Counted from the first letter of the stretch, positions 9,103 to 17,897 are shown. The stretch is 64,000 bases of DNA from AP-16 sp963755055 (GCA_963755055.1 CAVWIS010000023.1:62001-126000), one strand, 5' to 3'. Numbers and translations are program-made. The notes: a model not told the origin generated them from the letters alone.

Positions 9103-10359
9103 GTGCCGCTGCCGAGCGACGTCGACACCACCAGCCCGAAATTCCTGCGCGACAAGTACGCCATCGTCGGCGTCGGCGAGACCGACTACATGCGCGGCTC
9201 GGGCCGCACCACGCGAGCGCTTGCCACCTGGGCGGTGCGCAACGCGATTGCCGATGCCGGGCTCAAACCCGCCGACATCGACGGCATGCTGTCCTACCAG
9301 TCGGGCAACTCGGTGTTCGCGCCCTTCGTCGCCGGCGACCTCGGCATCCGGCTCAATTTCTACATGGACGTGTTCGGCGGCGGCTCCTCGACCGAGGCGC
9401 TGGTGGGCATGGCGATCGGCCTGATCGAAGCCGGCATGTGCCGCACCGTGGCGATCTTCCGCGCCATGAACGGCTACTCGCAGGTGCGCATCGGCGGCAC
9501 CGGCGCGCGCTCCGCGGTGCCGGTCTCCGGCGACATGCTGCACAGCCGCGCCTACGGCTGGCAGAGCGCCGGCCAGATGTTCTCGCCGACCTTCATGCGC
9601 CACATGCACGACTACGGCACGCGGCCCGAGCAGGTCGCCGCCGTCAAGGCGATCCACAGCGAGCACGCCTCGAACAATCCGAAGGCGCTCTACAAGAACC
9701 GGGTGACCGTCGAGGAGGTGCTCAAGAGCCGCATCATCTGCAAGCCGCTGCACCTGCTCGACTGCTGCGTGGAGACCGACAACGCCAACGCGATCATCGT
9801 CACCAGCGCCGAGCGAGCGCGGGACTGCCGGCACCCGCCGGCGCTGATCCGCGGCGTGGTCGGCCGTTGCAACAAGCCGCGCATGGACATGCACTACCAG
9901 CACGGCCCGATCTCCACGGTGGCCGGCCATTACGCGAAAGACATCCTGTGGCCCAATGCGGGGGTCGGGCCGGACGACGTCGACGTCACCGGCTCCTACG
10001 ACGCCTTTACCTTCACCACCATGCTGCAGCTGGAGGACTACGGCTTCTGCCGGAAGGGCGAGGGCGGAGACTATGTCAGCGACGGCACCATCCGGCTCGG
10101 CGGCCGGCGGCCCAACAACACCAGCGGCGGCCACCTGTGCGAGGGCTACACCCACGGCATCAACATGGTGATCGAGAATGTCAGGCAGCTGCGCCACGAC
10201 GTCGACAATTCCTGCCCGGTCGGCGACGACGGCAAGCGCCGTCACACCTACGACTACCGCGAGGGCGGGTGCCGACAGGCAAGGAATGTGGAAGTCACCG
10301 CCAATCTGGGCTGGGCGATGCCGGGCACCGGCTCCGCCATGGTGATGCGGCGCGGCTGA
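9103..10359 (+). CDS. Thiolase-fold lipid-transfer-type protein (Ltp2-like, no nucleophilic Cys)
   Basis: A 418-residue thiolase-superfamily protein with a GTG start preceded by GGGAGG. The strand that carries the acylated Cys in true thiolases reads DVFGGGSSTEALVGMA, so the nucleophile is missing. The C-terminal GHP motif is also altered (TSGGHLCEGYTHG). Loss of these residues is the hallmark of Ltp2-type retro-aldolases, which work with a DUF35 partner to cleave steroid side-chain adducts; such a DUF35 gene follows 20 nt later. A retro-aldol role is inferred from family knowledge, the substrate is unknown, and no classic steroid-ring genes are seen nearby. Confidence 0.8.
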   Translation: MPLPSDVDTTSPKFLRDKYAIVGVGETDYMRGSGRTTRALATWAVRNAIADAGLKPADIDGMLSYQSGNSVFAPFVAGDLGIRLNFYMDVFGGGSSTEALVGMAIGLIEAGMCRTVAIFRAMNGYSQVRIGGTGARSAVPVSGDMLHSRAYGWQSAGQMFSPTFMRHMHDYGTRPEQVAAVKAIHSEHASNNPKALYKNRVTVEEVLKSRIICKPLHLLDCCVETDNANAIIVTSAERARDCRHPPALIRGVVGRCNKPRMDMHYQHGPISTVAGHYAKDILWPNAGVGPDDVDVTGSYDAFTFTTMLQLEDYGFCRKGEGGDYVSDGTIRLGGRRPNNTSGGHLCEGYTHGINMVIENVRQLRHDVDNSCPVGDDGKRRHTYDYREGGCRQARNVEVTANLGWAMPGTGSAMVMRRG

Positions 10360-10379
10360 GGGCAGGGGAGTTTTTTGTC

Positions 10380-10901
10380 ATGGGAATGACCGCAAGCTAT
10401 CTCGGCATGTCGCTCGATGTCAGCGAGCTCGATGGCGAGAATCTGGAATTCTTCCGCCACTGCGCCGAGCATGCGTTCCATCTGCAGGCGTGCACCGAAT
10501 GCGACCTGGTGCGCTATCCTCCCACCACCGCCTGCCCGTGGTGCGCCAATCCGGGCGCGCGCTGGGTGCCGGTCGACGGCCGCGGCAGCGTGCACTCCTA
10601 TACCGAGGTGCACCACGCCATCCAGCCCGCGTTCCGGGGGCACACGCCCTATCTGGTCCTGCTGGTCGATCTCGATACCCAGAAGGGCAAGCCCAGCGCC
10701 GAGGAGGCGCTGCGGGTGGTCGGCAACCTCACCACCGCCGACGGCGTGCTGGCGCCGCCCGACATGGTTCGCAAGGTCGGCATCGGCACCCGCGTGCGCA
10801 TGGTGTTTTCCGACGTGGCGCCGGGGCTGGCGCTGCCGCAATGGACGATCGACGAGACCGCGCCGGTCACCGCCGCGCCGTGGCGCTATCCGCAGGAGTA
10901 G
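10380..10901 (+). CDS. DUF35 OB-fold/zinc-ribbon acyl-CoA-binding partner
   Basis: A 173-residue protein with a rubredoxin-like zinc ribbon, CTECDLVRYPPTTACPWC (residues about 39-56), followed by an OB fold. DUF35 proteins clamp acyl-CoA and organise thiolase-fold enzymes into complexes (for example ChsH2 with Ltp2, or PhlB in PhlACB). It starts 20 nt after the thiolase-like gene, as in those systems. It is most likely a non-catalytic subunit needed for that enzyme's activity. Confidence 0.85.
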   Translation: MGMTASYLGMSLDVSELDGENLEFFRHCAEHAFHLQACTECDLVRYPPTTACPWCANPGARWVPVDGRGSVHSYTEVHHAIQPAFRGHTPYLVLLVDLDTQKGKPSAEEALRVVGNLTTADGVLAPPDMVRKVGIGTRVRMVFSDVAPGLALPQWTIDETAPVTAAPWRYPQE

Positions 10902-10907
10902 GGTCGC

Positions 10908-11108
10908 GTAGGTGGGCAAGCCGGCCCGACATTGTGTTGGAGTGCACTGGCCGTGCTCCGGCTTGCCCACGCTGTTGCCATTGCTTGCAAGAACTGCCCA
11001 CCCTGCGACAGCGGTTGCCATTGCTTGCAAGAACCGCCCGACCGCTTGGGCAAGGCGGTTCCGGCGCCGTGCATCAAACAAACATTGAGGCAGCCTTGCC
11101 CACCCTAC
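10908..11108. repeat. Composite palindromic repeat cluster (GTAGGGTGGGCAA family), copy 1
   Basis: GTAGGTGGGCAAGCCGG at 10908-10924 pairs with CCGGCTTGCCCACGC at 10958-10972. A second unit, CTTGGGCAAGGC (11045-11056), pairs with GCCTTGCCCACCCTAC (11093-11108). Between the two units, ttgccattgcttgcaagaac occurs twice as a direct repeat. The right unit shares the internal TGCATCAAAC motif with copies near 20520 and 55205. The likely start codon of the following CoA transferase gene lies inside the right arm. Confidence 0.8.
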
Positions 11109-12316
11109 TAAAAATATCCCCGCCGAAGCCGCTCGACGACCTCCTGGTCATCGACCTGTCGAGCTTTCTCGCCGGGCCGTTCTGCACCACCCAGCTGGCG
11201 GAGTTCGGCGCTGAGGTGGTGAAGGCGGAGCTCCCCAAAGTGGGCGACGCGCTGCGCAAGTTCGGCACGATCACCGAATGCGGCGAGTCCCTTCCTTGGC
11301 TCTCGGAATGCCGCAACAAGAAGTCGATTACCCTGGACCTGCGCAAGCCGGATGGCGCAAGGCTGCTCAAGCGCCTGGTCGAGAAGGCCGACGTCCTGGT
11401 GGAGAATTTCCAGCCCGGCACTCTGGAGAAGTGGGGGCTCGGCTGGGACGTGCTGAGCGCGGTCAATCCACGCCTGGTGATGGTCCGCATCTCCGGCTAC
11501 GGGCAGACCGGCCCCTATCGCGATCGGCCGGGCTTCGGCCGCATCGGCAACGCCTTTGGCGGTCTGTCGTTTCTCGCCGGCTATCCCGACCGGGCGCCGG
11601 TCACGCCCGGCTCCGCCACCATTCCGGACTACCTGTCGGGCCTCTACGGGGCGTTCGGCGTGCTGCTGGCGCTGAAAGCCCGCGACAAGACCGGGCGCGG
11701 CCAGGTGGTCGACATCGGACTGTACGAGCCGATCTTTCGCATCCTCGACGAGCTGGCGCCGTCCTATCATCTCAACGGCTATGTGCGGCAGCGCATGGGG
11801 CCGGGAACCGTCAACGTGGTGCCGCACAGCCACTATCCGACCCGCGACGAACGCTGGATCGCCATCGCCTGCACCAACGACAAGATTTTTGCCCGCCTGG
11901 CGCAGGCGATGGGCGCGCCCGAGCTCGCCGACGAGACCCGCTGGGGAAAATTCGCGAGCCGCGAGAAGGAACGCGCGGCCGTCGACGACACTGTCGGGGC
12001 CTGGACGGCGCGCCACGACCGCGCCGAGCTGCTGCGTCTCTGCGAGGAGGCCCAGGTGCCGTGCGGCCCGGTTTACGCCATTGACGAGATTTTTGACGAC
12101 CCGCAATACGCCGCGCGGCAAAACATCCTCAAAGTCGCCGACGCGCGGGTGGGCGAGCTTGCGATCCCCAACGTGGTGCCGCGACTGACCGACACGCCGG
12201 GCAGCGTCGAATGGCTGGGTCCTGCGCTCGGCGCGCATAACGGCGAGATCTACGGCCAACGTCTCGGGCTCAGCGACGACGAGATGCGCCGCCTCGAGGA
12301 GGCCGGCGTCATCTGA
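11096..12316 (+). CDS. CaiB/BaiF-family CoA transferase
   Basis: A 406-residue family III CoA transferase. Signature segments are LLVIDLSSFLAGPFCTTQLAEFGAEVVK, RNKKSITLDLRKPDG, and ATIPDYLSGLYGA, whose Asp is the predicted nucleophile that forms the mixed anhydride with the acyl group. It probably moves CoA between a short donor and the substrate of the adjacent thiolase/DUF35 genes. There is no ATG near the conserved start; TTG at 11096 with GAGG 5 nt upstream is the best choice, and GTG at 11069 is an alternative. Both lie in a palindromic repeat, so the repeat seems to have supplied the translation start. Confidence 0.8.
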   Translation: MPTLLKISPPKPLDDLLVIDLSSFLAGPFCTTQLAEFGAEVVKAELPKVGDALRKFGTITECGESLPWLSECRNKKSITLDLRKPDGARLLKRLVEKADVLVENFQPGTLEKWGLGWDVLSAVNPRLVMVRISGYGQTGPYRDRPGFGRIGNAFGGLSFLAGYPDRAPVTPGSATIPDYLSGLYGAFGVLLALKARDKTGRGQVVDIGLYEPIFRILDELAPSYHLNGYVRQRMGPGTVNVVPHSHYPTRDERWIAIACTNDKIFARLAQAMGAPELADETRWGKFASREKERAAVDDTVGAWTARHDRAELLRLCEEAQVPCGPVYAIDEIFDDPQYAARQNILKVADARVGELAIPNVVPRLTDTPGSVEWLGPALGAHNGEIYGQRLGLSDDEMRRLEEAGVI

Positions 12317-12424
12317 CGGGGCGACGGCGCGGGAAACCGGTGGTCCGGCCACCGCTCGCGAGCCCCGCGGGGGTATTTTCTGCTATCCTCGGCGTCCGAT
12401 CCTCAACCCGATGGGAGGTTTTTC

Positions 12425-12739
12425 ATGATCATCGCATCCGTCCGCTTCCAATTGCGTCCCGGGACCACCCTGGAGGAGGCCACCAAGGCATTCGAGGGTT
12501 CGGCGCCGAAATATCGCGATCTGCCCGGCCTGATCACCAAGCACTACGTGTTCGGCAACGGAAGGGGCGGCGGGATCTATCTGTGGGAATCGCGCGAGGC
12601 GGCTGAGCGCGTGTACACGGCGGAATGGAGGAAGATGATCGCCGATCGCTACGGTGCCGAGCCGGAGATCGAGTGGCTGGAAAGCCCCGTGACTGTCGAT
12701 AACGTCAAGGGCGTCGTCACGTCCGCCAAGGCGGCGTAG
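12425..12739 (+). CDS. Small YdhR/ABM-like monooxygenase-fold protein
   Basis: A 104-residue dimeric alpha-beta-barrel protein. MIIASVRFQLRPG, LPGLITKHYVFG and GGGIYLWESREAAERVY match YdhR/antibiotic-biosynthesis-monooxygenase proteins. A strong GGGAGG lies 7 nt before the ATG. Such small proteins oxidise aromatic substrates without cofactor or act as binding proteins. It follows the CoA transferase by about 108 nt, so it may belong to the same catabolic unit. Function is inferred from fold only. Confidence 0.7.
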   Translation: MIIASVRFQLRPGTTLEEATKAFEGSAPKYRDLPGLITKHYVFGNGRGGGIYLWESREAAERVYTAEWRKMIADRYGAEPEIEWLESPVTVDNVKGVVTSAKAA

Positions 12740-12890
12740 GGCGCGAGGGCCGGAGCGAGATCTCCGGATTGTGGCGGATGGCCTGGTCCATGGCGGTCCG
12801 GCGCGGGCGCGCCGGCCCGGCGGGGCTGTTTTTCCGATGGAAATGGCCGCTGGCAGCGCCCGTCGCTGCGGAGTTAGGAATTTATTCACC

Positions 12891-12910
12891 ATGATTCATC
12901 ATGATTCATC
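12891..12910. repeat. Tandem decamer repeat
   Basis: The decamer ATGATTCATC occurs twice in tandem (12891-12900 and 12901-12910) and partly again as CTGATTTC, just upstream of the coiled-coil gene. It could be a protein-binding site or replication slippage. It creates in-frame ATG codons upstream of the preferred start at 12949, so it is not evidence for a longer protein. Confidence 0.6.
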
Positions 12911-12948
12911 CTGATTTCTGGAGGGCGGCTTTGGAAGGGGTTCCGGTG

Positions 12949-13470
12949 ATGACGACTACACGTCCGCGTGGTCTTGCCTGGCTTGACGGTTCCCGCGACA
13001 AGCCCGCCTCCGTCTGTCCCGCCGAGGATTTTCTCGGAGTCGGACAGCGCGCCCCGACGAGCGACGAGGGGGCGCAGGTCCTCGATCTCGTGTCGGTGGC
13101 GGCGGAAATGCTGAAGGGGCTGGAGCGCCGTGCCGACGATACCGAGACCCGGGCCCAGGCCCTGGTGAATCGCGCGCTCGAAAAGTTGCAGGTGGCGCTC
13201 AACCACATCGATACTTTGGAGAACGCCCGGGTGGCGGCCGCGAGGGAGTCCGACCGAAGGCTCCGGGAGGCGGGCGAGGCTCTCCGCCACGCCAAGTCGC
13301 GCATCGCCGACGCCGAGGTCCAGTTGTCCGACGCCGAGGCACGGGTGCAGGCGGCCGAGGCCAGGGCTCTGAAGGCCGAGGATACGTTGGTCCGGATCGA
13401 GGGCGCGATCCGCACCCAGCTTCTCGGTGCCAAGCAGGAGACCAGGCGCCAGCTGGCCGTCGCCGCCTGA
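12949..13470 (+). CDS. Coiled-coil protein of unknown function
   Basis: About 173 residues from ATG 12949, which has GGAAGGGG 8 nt upstream; an ATG at 12901 would add 16 residues. The N-terminus has a conserved-looking RPRGLAWLDGS stretch. Residues about 45-165 form one long Ala/Glu/Arg-rich coiled coil with heptad character (ALNHIDTLENARVAAARES, DAEVQLSDAEARVQAAEAR). There is no membrane segment or enzyme motif. It looks like a scaffold or DivIVA-like structural protein, but no family is recognised. Confidence 0.7.
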   Translation: MTTTRPRGLAWLDGSRDKPASVCPAEDFLGVGQRAPTSDEGAQVLDLVSVAAEMLKGLERRADDTETRAQALVNRALEKLQVALNHIDTLENARVAAARESDRRLREAGEALRHAKSRIADAEVQLSDAEARVQAAEARALKAEDTLVRIEGAIRTQLLGAKQETRRQLAVAA

Positions 13471-13491
13471 GCCGGCGTCCCGACCTCGCAC

Positions 13492-14322
13492 TCACGCCTT
13501 GATCGGGATCCAGATCTCGAAACCGCCGTTTCCGGTCTGCGAATCGAACTCCGGTCCGTAGCGCTCCAAGGTCGGGGCATCGGCGACCTCGTGACCGGAT
13601 TCCGGCAGCCATCGGCTCCAGATCGCCGCAAAGGTCCCGCGGATGGTCGCGATGTGGCCGCCCTGGTGGAACACCGCATAGCGCTGCGCCGGAACCCGCA
13701 AGCCGGCGAAACCTTCGGGCAGGTCGGAGAAATCCGCGACCTCGACGGCGCACATGTAGTCGAAATGACCCTCGCTGTCGGAGTTGTGGCAGACGCCGTA
13801 GGCGACGGTGCCGACCCGTCCGGGAACATCGCCGTGCTCGTGCAGGCGCTGCCATTGTGACGGGATGCCGGCAACCGCCTCGCAATGGTAGCGCGCCTGG
13901 ATGCCGGCGAGCAGCAGCGGCCTTGTGGTCTCGAAACGCGGCTTCTCGAGATCGGTCAGAGGCGTGGAATCCATATCGATCGGCTCCATGAGGTTGATGT
14001 TGCCGGGCTGACGTCCCCCGCGGAACTCATCGGGGGTGAGGCCGAACTGGTCGCGGAACGCCCGCGAGAAAGCCTCGTGCGAGCCGTAGCCCGCATCGAG
14101 CGCCACGGTGAGAATGTCGGGCGCGCCATCGGCCAGCACCCGCGCCGCCTCGCTCAGACGCCGGGCGCGCACGTAGCGCATCAGCGAGTAGCCGGTGACC
14201 GCGGCGAACGCCCGCGTCAGATAGTACGGCGAGGCGGCGCTGTGGCCGGCGATGTCCTCGAGCGTCATCGGCGCGCGGAGGTGGCTCTCGACGTACCACA
14301 GCGCTTTCTGGATCGGGTTCAT
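13492..14322 (-). CDS. AraC-family regulator with GyrI-like effector domain
   Basis: A 276-residue regulator. Two helix-turn-helix motifs of AraC type fill residues 1-105 (MTLEDIAGHSAASPYYLTRAF, and ILTVALDAGYGSHEAFSRAF followed by FGLTPDEFR). Residues about 125-276 form a GyrI-like/Rob-type ligand domain ending GGFEIWIPIKA. Similar proteins (Rob, SoxS-like, BmrR-type sensors) respond to small hydrophobic compounds and activate efflux or detoxification genes. A GTG at 14331 would add three residues. Its target is unknown; no efflux pump is adjacent. Confidence 0.85.
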   Translation of the reverse strand: MNPIQKALWYVESHLRAPMTLEDIAGHSAASPYYLTRAFAAVTGYSLMRYVRARRLSEAARVLADGAPDILTVALDAGYGSHEAFSRAFRDQFGLTPDEFRGGRQPGNINLMEPIDMDSTPLTDLEKPRFETTRPLLLAGIQARYHCEAVAGIPSQWQRLHEHGDVPGRVGTVAYGVCHNSDSEGHFDYMCAVEVADFSDLPEGFAGLRVPAQRYAVFHQGGHIATIRGTFAAIWSRWLPESGHEVADAPTLERYGPEFDSQTGNGGFEIWIPIKA

Positions 14323-14401
14323 GGCCGCCACCCTAACCGGGTGGCGGTGGAATGCGCTTGATCGCTCTTGCGCTGCGACGTCTTGGCAGCGTACGGGCCG
14401 G

Positions 14402-14800
14402 TCAGCGCGCCGAAATCTCGTCGACCTGCATCACGATGGGGGCGTGGTGATGCGCCGTGTGGGCGGTGAACGGGTTGCCGCGCACCACGACGGTTTTTCC
14501 GACCAGGCGGCGAAAAACCGGTTGCAGCTTTTCGTCAGCGGGGAAGACGTGGATCGTGCGCGTGCTCTTCACCGCGTCGTCGGGATCGTCGGCATCGAGA
14601 CAGGCATTCGCCGCGAGCCGGAGGATGTACGGCTTCTCCGGCCGTCCGGCCGCGTCCTGCGCCCGGCCGATGGTGAGTTCGCCCTGAGCGGTCTGCCCTT
14701 CGCCACCGGATTTCAGGCACGCGGCCGCCGCCGGCAGGGCGAGCGGCAGCAGGGCGGCGCAGACGAGCAGGCGAAGAGAGTGCATCGGATGTGACCTCAT
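14402..14800 (-). CDS. Secreted DUF4431-like protein
   Basis: A 132-residue exported protein with a signal peptide (LRLLVCAALLPLALPAAAAC). The mature part carries DUF4431-like features: KPYILRLAANACLDADDPDD, and a C-terminal GKTVVVRGNPFTAHTAHHHA with a His-rich cluster that could bind metal. Its ATG overlaps the stop of the AroM-family gene (ATGA), so it is translated as part of the OPT/AroM operon. Function is unknown. Confidence 0.7.
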   Translation of the reverse strand: MRSHPMHSLRLLVCAALLPLALPAAAACLKSGGEGQTAQGELTIGRAQDAAGRPEKPYILRLAANACLDADDPDDAVKSTRTIHVFPADEKLQPVFRRLVGKTVVVRGNPFTAHTAHHHAPIVMQVDEISAR

Positions 14801-15480
14801 GCCAGAAGCTCGCCGACCGCTTTTGCCATCAGCGCATTGGAAAGAATGACCGGCAGGCCGGTCGCGTCGGCTGCGGCGCGACGGTGTTTTTCGGTGAAAC
14901 CCATGCAGTCGAGCAGCAGGGCCTGGGCATGCCGCTCCTTCAGCTCGGTGCCGGCCTCAGCGACAGCGTCGAGCCCGTCCGCGTAGGGGTTCGCCGCGGA
15001 GAAAATCGGCGCCTGCGCCAGCGCGCGCCACTTTCCGCTCTCGGAGCGCATCTGCGAGGCGAGCGGAACCACGATGCCGAGCCGGTGCCCGCCGGTCAGC
15101 CCGGCCGCGGCCGGTGGGATGAGGTGATCCGGCTGCAGCAGGAAACTCTTCGCGCACGACAGACCATGAAAAGTTCCGGTGCACAGCAGCAGGATGACGT
15201 CGCAGCCCTCCGCCTCGAGCGCGGAAATTTTTTCGCCCACGGCCGCGTTCGCCTTGCGGGCCGAAACCTGCACCGCGCTGCCGTCGAGGAGGCGGGTGAT
15301 CAGGACCGGTTCGTCGGGTGCCGCGCCGTAGCGCGCATCGATCTCGGCGCGGGACAGGCCGTCGAGCAGGCCGCGGTGAATCCTTCTCGTCTGCGGCGGA
15401 ACATGGGCGTCGATGATCGGCGTCACGTCCGCCCGCGGCGCCTGGCCGATGGTCAGCGTTCCGAGCGTGCGAACACTCAT
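14797..15480 (-). CDS. AroM-family protein (Asp/Glu-racemase-like fold)
   Basis: A 227-residue AroM-like protein: LGTLTIGQAPRADVTP at the N-terminus, then CDVILLLCTGTF with a Cys, and LLLDCMGFTEKHR with a second Cys. Two such Cys on opposite lobes are the pattern of cofactor-independent racemases such as aspartate or hydantoin racemase. The family's real reaction is not established. It lies 16 nt after an OPT-type transporter gene, suggesting action on the imported small acid or peptide. Confidence 0.8.
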   Translation of the reverse strand: MSVRTLGTLTIGQAPRADVTPIIDAHVPPQTRRIHRGLLDGLSRAEIDARYGAAPDEPVLITRLLDGSAVQVSARKANAAVGEKISALEAEGCDVILLLCTGTFHGLSCAKSFLLQPDHLIPPAAAGLTGGHRLGIVVPLASQMRSESGKWRALAQAPIFSAANPYADGLDAVAEAGTELKERHAQALLLDCMGFTEKHRRAAADATGLPVILSNALMAKAVGELLA

Positions 15481-15496
15481 CGGGTTCTCCCGAAGA

Positions 15497-17113
15497 TCAT
15501 TTGGCGGCCGGCGGCTTCGCCTTCATCACCGAGTTGAAGAACCCGAACAGCGCGTCGCCGGCGATGAAGCCCGCCGCCAGCACCTGCATCGGGCTGTTCG
15601 CCGCGTCGCCCTTGAGCCTCAGCGCCACCATGCGGATGGCAATGCCGGCGAGCACCGCCCAGCCGGCGAGCGCATTGGGGATCAGAAGCCCCGTCGCGAA
15701 CATGACGCCGAGCTGGCGCCGCGGACCGCCGAGGAATTGCAGGATGGCGCCCGGGATCGCCCAGGCGAGCAGCATCAGCGCCACGTCGGACGAGGCGCCT
15801 GCCTGGATCGCCGCCACATAGACGCGGTCGACCGGCGGCACCATGTTCTGCGCGAAATAGGCCGGATGGGCGAACCACACGGTCGGGATTGCGACCACGA
15901 AGGCGATCATCGCGGCGTAGAGCTGCTGTTTTCGGCCCTCGAGCTCGAATGCCATGTCCTTGCCGGAGCCGCGCAGCAGATAGCCGGCGCGCAGGTCGTA
16001 GCCCATGTCGGCGAAGGCCGGGCCGGTCGAGGCACTGAAGCCCACCAGCAGGCCGAGCGCGATCGGCGGAAAACCCAAGAGGATGCCGATGATCAAGGTG
16101 ATCAACGCGATGGCGAAGGCCGGGAACCAGCCGGAATGCATGGCGGCGATGCCGACCAGCAGCTCGTGCACGAAGGCGGCGAAGGCCGCATAGGCGACGA
16201 AGGCCAGCAGCATACCGGGCGACAGCGTGGTGACCAGGCCGCCGAGCATCGCGATCAGCGCGGCGATCATCACATAGCCGACGCCGCCGAGGCGCAACGT
16301 GACCTTGAGGTCGTCATCGCTGCGGCTGCCGGCCGGCGTCTCGCCGTCGGCACGCCGCCAGATCGCCAGCGCGATCTGCACCAAAGCGACGAGGCCGGCG
16401 CCGACCATGAATCCGTGCGGCACGTAGTATTTGCTGATGTCGATGCCGGCAACCGGCAACGTGTAGCCGCGGACCAGGAGGCCGACACCGAACATCGCCA
16501 GTGCGGCGATATTGCCGATGAAGGCGACGCCGAAGGCCGACATCGGGATCTTCAGCCAGCTGCCGAACATGCCGATCGCGAGGCCTGCGCCGAGCAGCGC
16601 CGCCTGGCGGCCGCCGGCATCGCCGGCCTTGATCGCCTCTGCCGCCGCCACGCCGGGCGGCCAGGTGCCCGAGGCGGGAAAAATTTTCGTGTCGAACATC
16701 CGGTACAGCAGGTAGGCGTCGAGCAGCATGGAGAGCGCCGCGCCGATCAGCATCGGCAGGATGAGATCGGGGCGTCCCAGCAGGAACGGAATGCCGATCG
16801 GCAGCAGCAGGCTGTTGGCGGCGCCAAACGTCGCCGCCGAGATCGCGCTCTGGGCGAGATTCTGCACATGGATCGAGCGATAGCGGGCGAAGATGGCGAT
16901 CGGAACGCGCGCCAGAATCATCGCTACCAGCGCGCCGATGATCGAGGTGTTGGGGGTGACGCCGAGCTGCAGGATCAGCTGCACGCCAATGATCGCGCCG
17001 AACAGCGACAGCAGGACCAGGAACACGAAGGTGCCCGGCGCAAAGGTCGCGGGATGGCGCGCGGCCGGAGCGGTGGGCTCGGCGACGGGAAGGGTACTGT
17101 CGGCATCGGTCAT
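15497..17113 (-). CDS. OPT/YSL-family transporter
   Basis: A 538-residue integral membrane protein with about 12-14 hydrophobic segments. The segment GTWPPGVAAAEAIKAGD matches the conserved WPxGxAxAE motif of oligopeptide/siderophore-metal transporters (OPT/YSL). It is the first gene of a three-gene operon with AroM and DUF4431 proteins. The substrate may be a small peptide, a metal chelate or an amino-acid derivative. The 5' end lies 94 nt from the end of the nitroreductase gene. Confidence 0.85.
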   Translation of the reverse strand: MTDADSTLPVAEPTAPAARHPATFAPGTFVFLVLLSLFGAIIGVQLILQLGVTPNTSIIGALVAMILARVPIAIFARYRSIHVQNLAQSAISAATFGAANSLLLPIGIPFLLGRPDLILPMLIGAALSMLLDAYLLYRMFDTKIFPASGTWPPGVAAAEAIKAGDAGGRQAALLGAGLAIGMFGSWLKIPMSAFGVAFIGNIAALAMFGVGLLVRGYTLPVAGIDISKYYVPHGFMVGAGLVALVQIALAIWRRADGETPAGSRSDDDLKVTLRLGGVGYVMIAALIAMLGGLVTTLSPGMLLAFVAYAAFAAFVHELLVGIAAMHSGWFPAFAIALITLIIGILLGFPPIALGLLVGFSASTGPAFADMGYDLRAGYLLRGSGKDMAFELEGRKQQLYAAMIAFVVAIPTVWFAHPAYFAQNMVPPVDRVYVAAIQAGASSDVALMLLAWAIPGAILQFLGGPRRQLGVMFATGLLIPNALAGWAVLAGIAIRMVALRLKGDAANSPMQVLAAGFIAGDALFGFFNSVMKAKPPAAK

Positions 17114-17207
17114 GACGTGGCCCCCCGTCCGCGTTGCGCAGGCTGCGCGCCGCCATGGCGATTTGAAAGCCCGATCGCCGTCAGGTCAAGTTTTCCGCGG
17201 CCGCACC

Positions 17208-17897
17208 TCAGTCGGGCCACGCGGCACCCCAGCGCTCGGCGAACGCCACCTCGCGCAGCGGCTTGCGCCCTAGCGGACCGAATTTTCCTTCCGGATAGCC
17301 GATCGGCATCAGCGCGTAGGTGGAGACATCCTCCGGCAGGCCGAGCAGGGTTTTCACCTCCTCCTCGAGGCGGATGTGGTTCGTGGTGATCACGGTGCCG
17401 AGCCCGAACGCGCGGCAGGCCAGGATGATGTTCTGCACCGCCGGATAGATGCTGGCGCCGCGGATGCGGGCCTCGTAGGCGACTTCCGCGTCGTAGCGCG
17501 CCTGGATGATGGGCGGCAGCATCTCCGGCGGCGGCGGAGGGCGGTGCCGGAGGCACGGCACCAGCAGCACCGGCGCGTCCCCCATGTGGTCCCACAGATG
17601 CGCGCCCGATGTCATGAAGCGCCGGTACTGCTCCTCGGTCATATGCGCCGGCCGTCCGCGCGCCTTGTAGATCTCGCTGGCGATGTCGGAGGCTTTTCGA
17701 TAGATCGCGCCGAGCTTTTGCCGCCGCTCCGCGTTCCGCACCACCACGAACGCCCAGTTCTGCGCATTGCCCGCCGAGGAAGCGCGGATCGCGGCGTCGA
17801 GGACGCGCGCGATGATCTCCTCGGGAACCGGATCGGGTTTCAGGCGGCGCAGCGAGCGCGCCGAGTATATCGCGTCGAACAGTCCGATCCCCGGCAT
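17208..17897 (-). CDS. Nitroreductase-family flavoprotein
   Basis: A 229-residue nitroreductase: AIYSARSLRRLKPDPVPEE at the N-terminus binds the FMN phosphate, ASSAGNAQNWAFVVV is the cofactor loop, and GASIYPAVQNIILACRAFGLGT and LMPIGYPEGKFGP are family motifs. Enzymes of this type reduce nitro-aromatics, quinones or enones with NAD(P)H. It is divergent from the haem-c gene at 18113, with a 215-nt shared promoter region. Confidence 0.85.
   Translation of the reverse strand: MPGIGLFDAIYSARSLRRLKPDPVPEEIIARVLDAAIRASSAGNAQNWAFVVVRNAERRQKLGAIYRKASDIASEIYKARGRPAHMTEEQYRRFMTSGAHLWDHMGDAPVLLVPCLRHRPPPPPEMLPPIIQARYDAEVAYEARIRGASIYPAVQNIILACRAFGLGTVITTNHIRLEEEVKTLLGLPEDVSTYALMPIGYPEGKFGPLGRKPLREVAFAERWGAAWPD

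Noticed and set aside
15413..17389. Long plus-strand frame (658 codons) opposite the OPT transporter
   Set aside because: Its Gln/His/Arg/Asp-rich composition is the reverse image of hydrophobic codons; the minus-strand product has clear OPT motifs.
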